From JAGXQV01 sp964451375 (GTDB lineage: Bacteria; Pseudomonadota; Gammaproteobacteria; Burkholderiales; Sulfuricellaceae): DNA of 64,000 nucleotides. This document shows positions 62,814 through 64,000 of this stretch, in pieces. A program made the translations under genes and the position numbers. Within the stretch, counting starts at the first letter, position 1. Each line of letters opens with the position of its first letter. The notes below the pieces were generated by a model. It made no database searches. It was given only the letters and a program-made list of their open reading frames with translations, and was not told the DNA's origin. The stretch lies in assembly GCA_964451375.1 (NCBI GenBank), contig CAYVIN010000006.1:1-64000 (forward strand), given 5' to 3'.

Positions 62814-63164
62814 ATGATTACCGTAACCACCCAGGCTGTCGCCCAAATCCGCGAAGCGGCGACCCAGAACGACGCTGCCGGCATGGCCCTGCGTATCGCC
62901 GCACGACGTGAAGCCGACGGCTCGATCCAGTACGGAATGGGATTTGACGACACCCGCGAAGGTGATGTCGAAATTGATGCAGAAGGCCAGATCGTTCTGG
63001 TGTCGCCCGTCCATGCGGAATTGTTGAACGGCGCAACGCTGGATTACGTCGAGTTACAACCCGGTGATTTCCGCTTCATATTCATAAACCCCAATGATAC
63101 CGGCGCGTGTGCGCCCAAGCCGGGCGGCGGTGGATGTGGCGGCTGTGGTGGCGGTTGCCACTAA
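62814..63164 (+). CDS. dsrR: DsrR, A-type (IscA-like) scaffold homologue with Cys/Gly tail
   Basis: 116 residues. IscA/HesB fold: MITVTTQAVAQIREAATQ, GMALRIAARRE, YGMGFDDTREGD, FRFIFINPND. The Cys35 equivalent of IscA is missing, as in known DsrR, but the C-terminus here is a GACAPKPGGGGCGGCGGGCH tail with four cysteines and a terminal histidine, longer than the IscA CGCG end. DsrR is needed for efficient dsr gene expression or maturation in Allochromatium. Last gene of the operon; AAGGAG before the ATG. Confidence 0.9.
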   Translation: MITVTTQAVAQIREAATQNDAAGMALRIAARREADGSIQYGMGFDDTREGDVEIDAEGQIVLVSPVHAELLNGATLDYVELQPGDFRFIFINPNDTGACAPKPGGGGCGGCGGGCH

Positions 63165-63248
63165 GCGGATTGGCGAGGCCTGCCCCGGATAGGGTAACTC
63201 TGACTTGCCGAAGCCGTTTTACCCTCGCCAACGCCACCCCGCAAAGAC

Positions 63249-63281
63249 AAAAAAAATCCCGACTGCAAGGTGCAGCCGGGA
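63249..63281 (-). terminator. Intrinsic terminator of the minus-strand gene at the right edge
   Basis: Minus strand: 11-bp stem TCCCGGCTGCA/TGCAGTCGGGA (one G-T), 3-nt loop, then eight T. A second hairpin GGCGGGG/CCCCGCC (63312-63331) lies between it and the gene. No separate plus-strand terminator for dsrR is seen in the 84 bp before it. Confidence 0.85.
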
Positions 63282-63345
63282 AGACCTCAAAGGAAAGTTA
63301 AGCAATGCGGTGGCGGGGATTTAACCCCGCCCCAAAACGGCTTTT

Positions 63346-64000
63346 CTATTTCGGGCAACTTACCGAGTAAGTCCACGCCGTACCGGCCTGGCTGCCCACG
63401 ACCTTGACGTTTACCTTGGTTGACGCGCCGCAGTACTTCACCGAAGTCGTCGTGCCGTTGGTCACGTAGCCGTTGGTGGTAAACAACGTTTTACCTTCAT
63501 ACGTGACATCCAGCGAATCGGGGATGCCGTACATATTGTAGGTCAGGTCAAACGCGCCGCAGGTCATCCCCATCTCGTAGTTCTGGATGTTGGTGCCTTC
63601 GCCGCCGCTGCTGGTGCCCACGCTGCATTTTTGTTCGCCGGTAACCGTGCTGCCGTTGGTCGCCGCGCCGATCCGCCAGGTGCGCCCGTTCCAGCGCGCA
63701 TCCAGTTGTGGCGCACCGCTTCCGGTTTGCGTGTAAGCCGTCACGGTCTGGTTGGTATTGAGAATCAGCGTGGTGAATGCGCTGGATGAACCGTTCACCC
63801 CGGTATAAATTACCCCGCCACCGTTTCCGAAACGTCCTGAAACCAGATAGTCCCGTTCCGGTGCAGCGCATTCCCCGCTGGTCGCGGTTTGCCGACCATA
63901 CACGGTGCTGTTGCCGCCGTTGGTCAATTCCAGGACATCACACAGATTGTCGAAGGTCAGCGTGGTGTCGGCTGCCAGAACAGGGAACGGCAGAGCCAGC
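63346..64000 (-). CDS. Exported protein of unknown function (5' end beyond window)
   Basis: The frame stays open to the right edge, giving 217 visible residues; the true start is outside. The first visible residues (LALPFPVLAADTTLTF) are the end of a Sec signal peptide with cleavage after LAA, so nearly the whole mature protein is here. It is rich in Gly, Ser, Thr and Asn, predicted all-beta, with four cysteines. The C-terminal 90 residues (GAFDLTYNMYGIPDSLDVTYEGKTLF...GTAWTYSVSCPK) follow a beta-sandwich pattern seen at the ends of secreted enzymes. No catalytic motif recognised. Confidence 0.75.
   Translation of the reverse strand, partial: LALPFPVLAADTTLTFDNLCDVLELTNGGNSTVYGRQTATSGECAAPERDYLVSGRFGNGGGVIYTGVNGSSSAFTTLILNTNQTVTAYTQTGSGAPQLDARWNGRTWRIGAATNGSTVTGEQKCSVGTSSGGEGTNIQNYEMGMTCGAFDLTYNMYGIPDSLDVTYEGKTLFTTNGYVTNGTTTSVKYCGASTKVNVKVVGSQAGTAWTYSVSCPK

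Overview
This is a GC-rich (roughly 60 %) proteobacterial chromosome segment. The gene set points to a chemolithotrophic, sulfur-oxidising betaproteobacterium (Sulfuricellaceae, Gallionellaceae, Thiobacillus or Sulfuritalea-like). The evidence is a complete reverse-type dissimilatory sulfite reductase operon, a pcnB-folK-panB order, ClsB, DUF971 and PPDK genes of betaproteobacterial type, and many secreted proteins carrying a short WAE/YRYY module. I cannot name the genus from sequence alone. No rRNA, tRNA, CRISPR array, transposase or integrase was seen.

Layout. 0-4.2 kb: 3' end of secA, an ABC ATPase, then pcnB-folK-panB. 4.2-7.3 kb (minus): a Phd/VapC-type toxin-antitoxin pair, DUF971, a nitroreductase, an exported cyclophilin and a pirin. 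7.4-9.1 kb: a secreted protein of unknown function that has a paralogue at 26.5 kb. 9.2-13.4 kb: a chromate-resistance operon (chrB, chrA, a stand-alone ChrB C-terminal domain, an MFS transporter). 13.5-22.8 kb: ppdK, a diguanylate cyclase, a structured RNA with terminator, acnA, an EEP-family protein and clsB. 22.9-26.4 kb: an orphan HigA, a large helical-repeat protein and an AAA_14/DUF4143 ATPase behind a 37-bp palindrome. 26.5-35.8 kb (minus): the second secreted paralogue, an M6 metalloprotease, a giant exported protein with 14 propeller-type repeats, and an AraC regulator. Two 94 %-identical 147-bp elements bracket the protease and propeller genes. 36-42 kb: tex, three kinds of short palindromic repeat, and a calcineurin-like phosphoesterase/NB-ARC/TPR (STAND) gene interrupted by an in-frame amber codon. 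42-45.5 kb: two further toxin-antitoxin pairs around a Rep/UvrD helicase. 45.6-48.6 kb: apaH, plsC (3' ends overlapping), an unknown gene and sseA.

48.7-63.2 kb is the sulfur-oxidation region. dsrABEFHCMKLJOPNR runs on the plus strand as one co-directional unit. DsrC would deliver sulfur as a trisulfide to DsrAB. DsrEFH relays sulfur to DsrC. DsrMKJOP links DsrC thiol chemistry to the quinone pool and periplasm. DsrL moves electrons to NAD(P)+. DsrN amidates sirohaem and DsrR supports maturation. Diverging from dsrA is a three-gene minus-strand cluster: an 80-aa unknown protein, a Cas6/Cmx6-like protein without any CRISPR context, and a DsrC homologue lacking both functional cysteines (RspA-like).

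The best candidates for something undescribed are the Cas6-like/small-protein/RspA-like cluster facing the dsr operon, the amber-interrupted phosphoesterase-STAND protein, and the family of secreted proteins sharing one 70-residue module.
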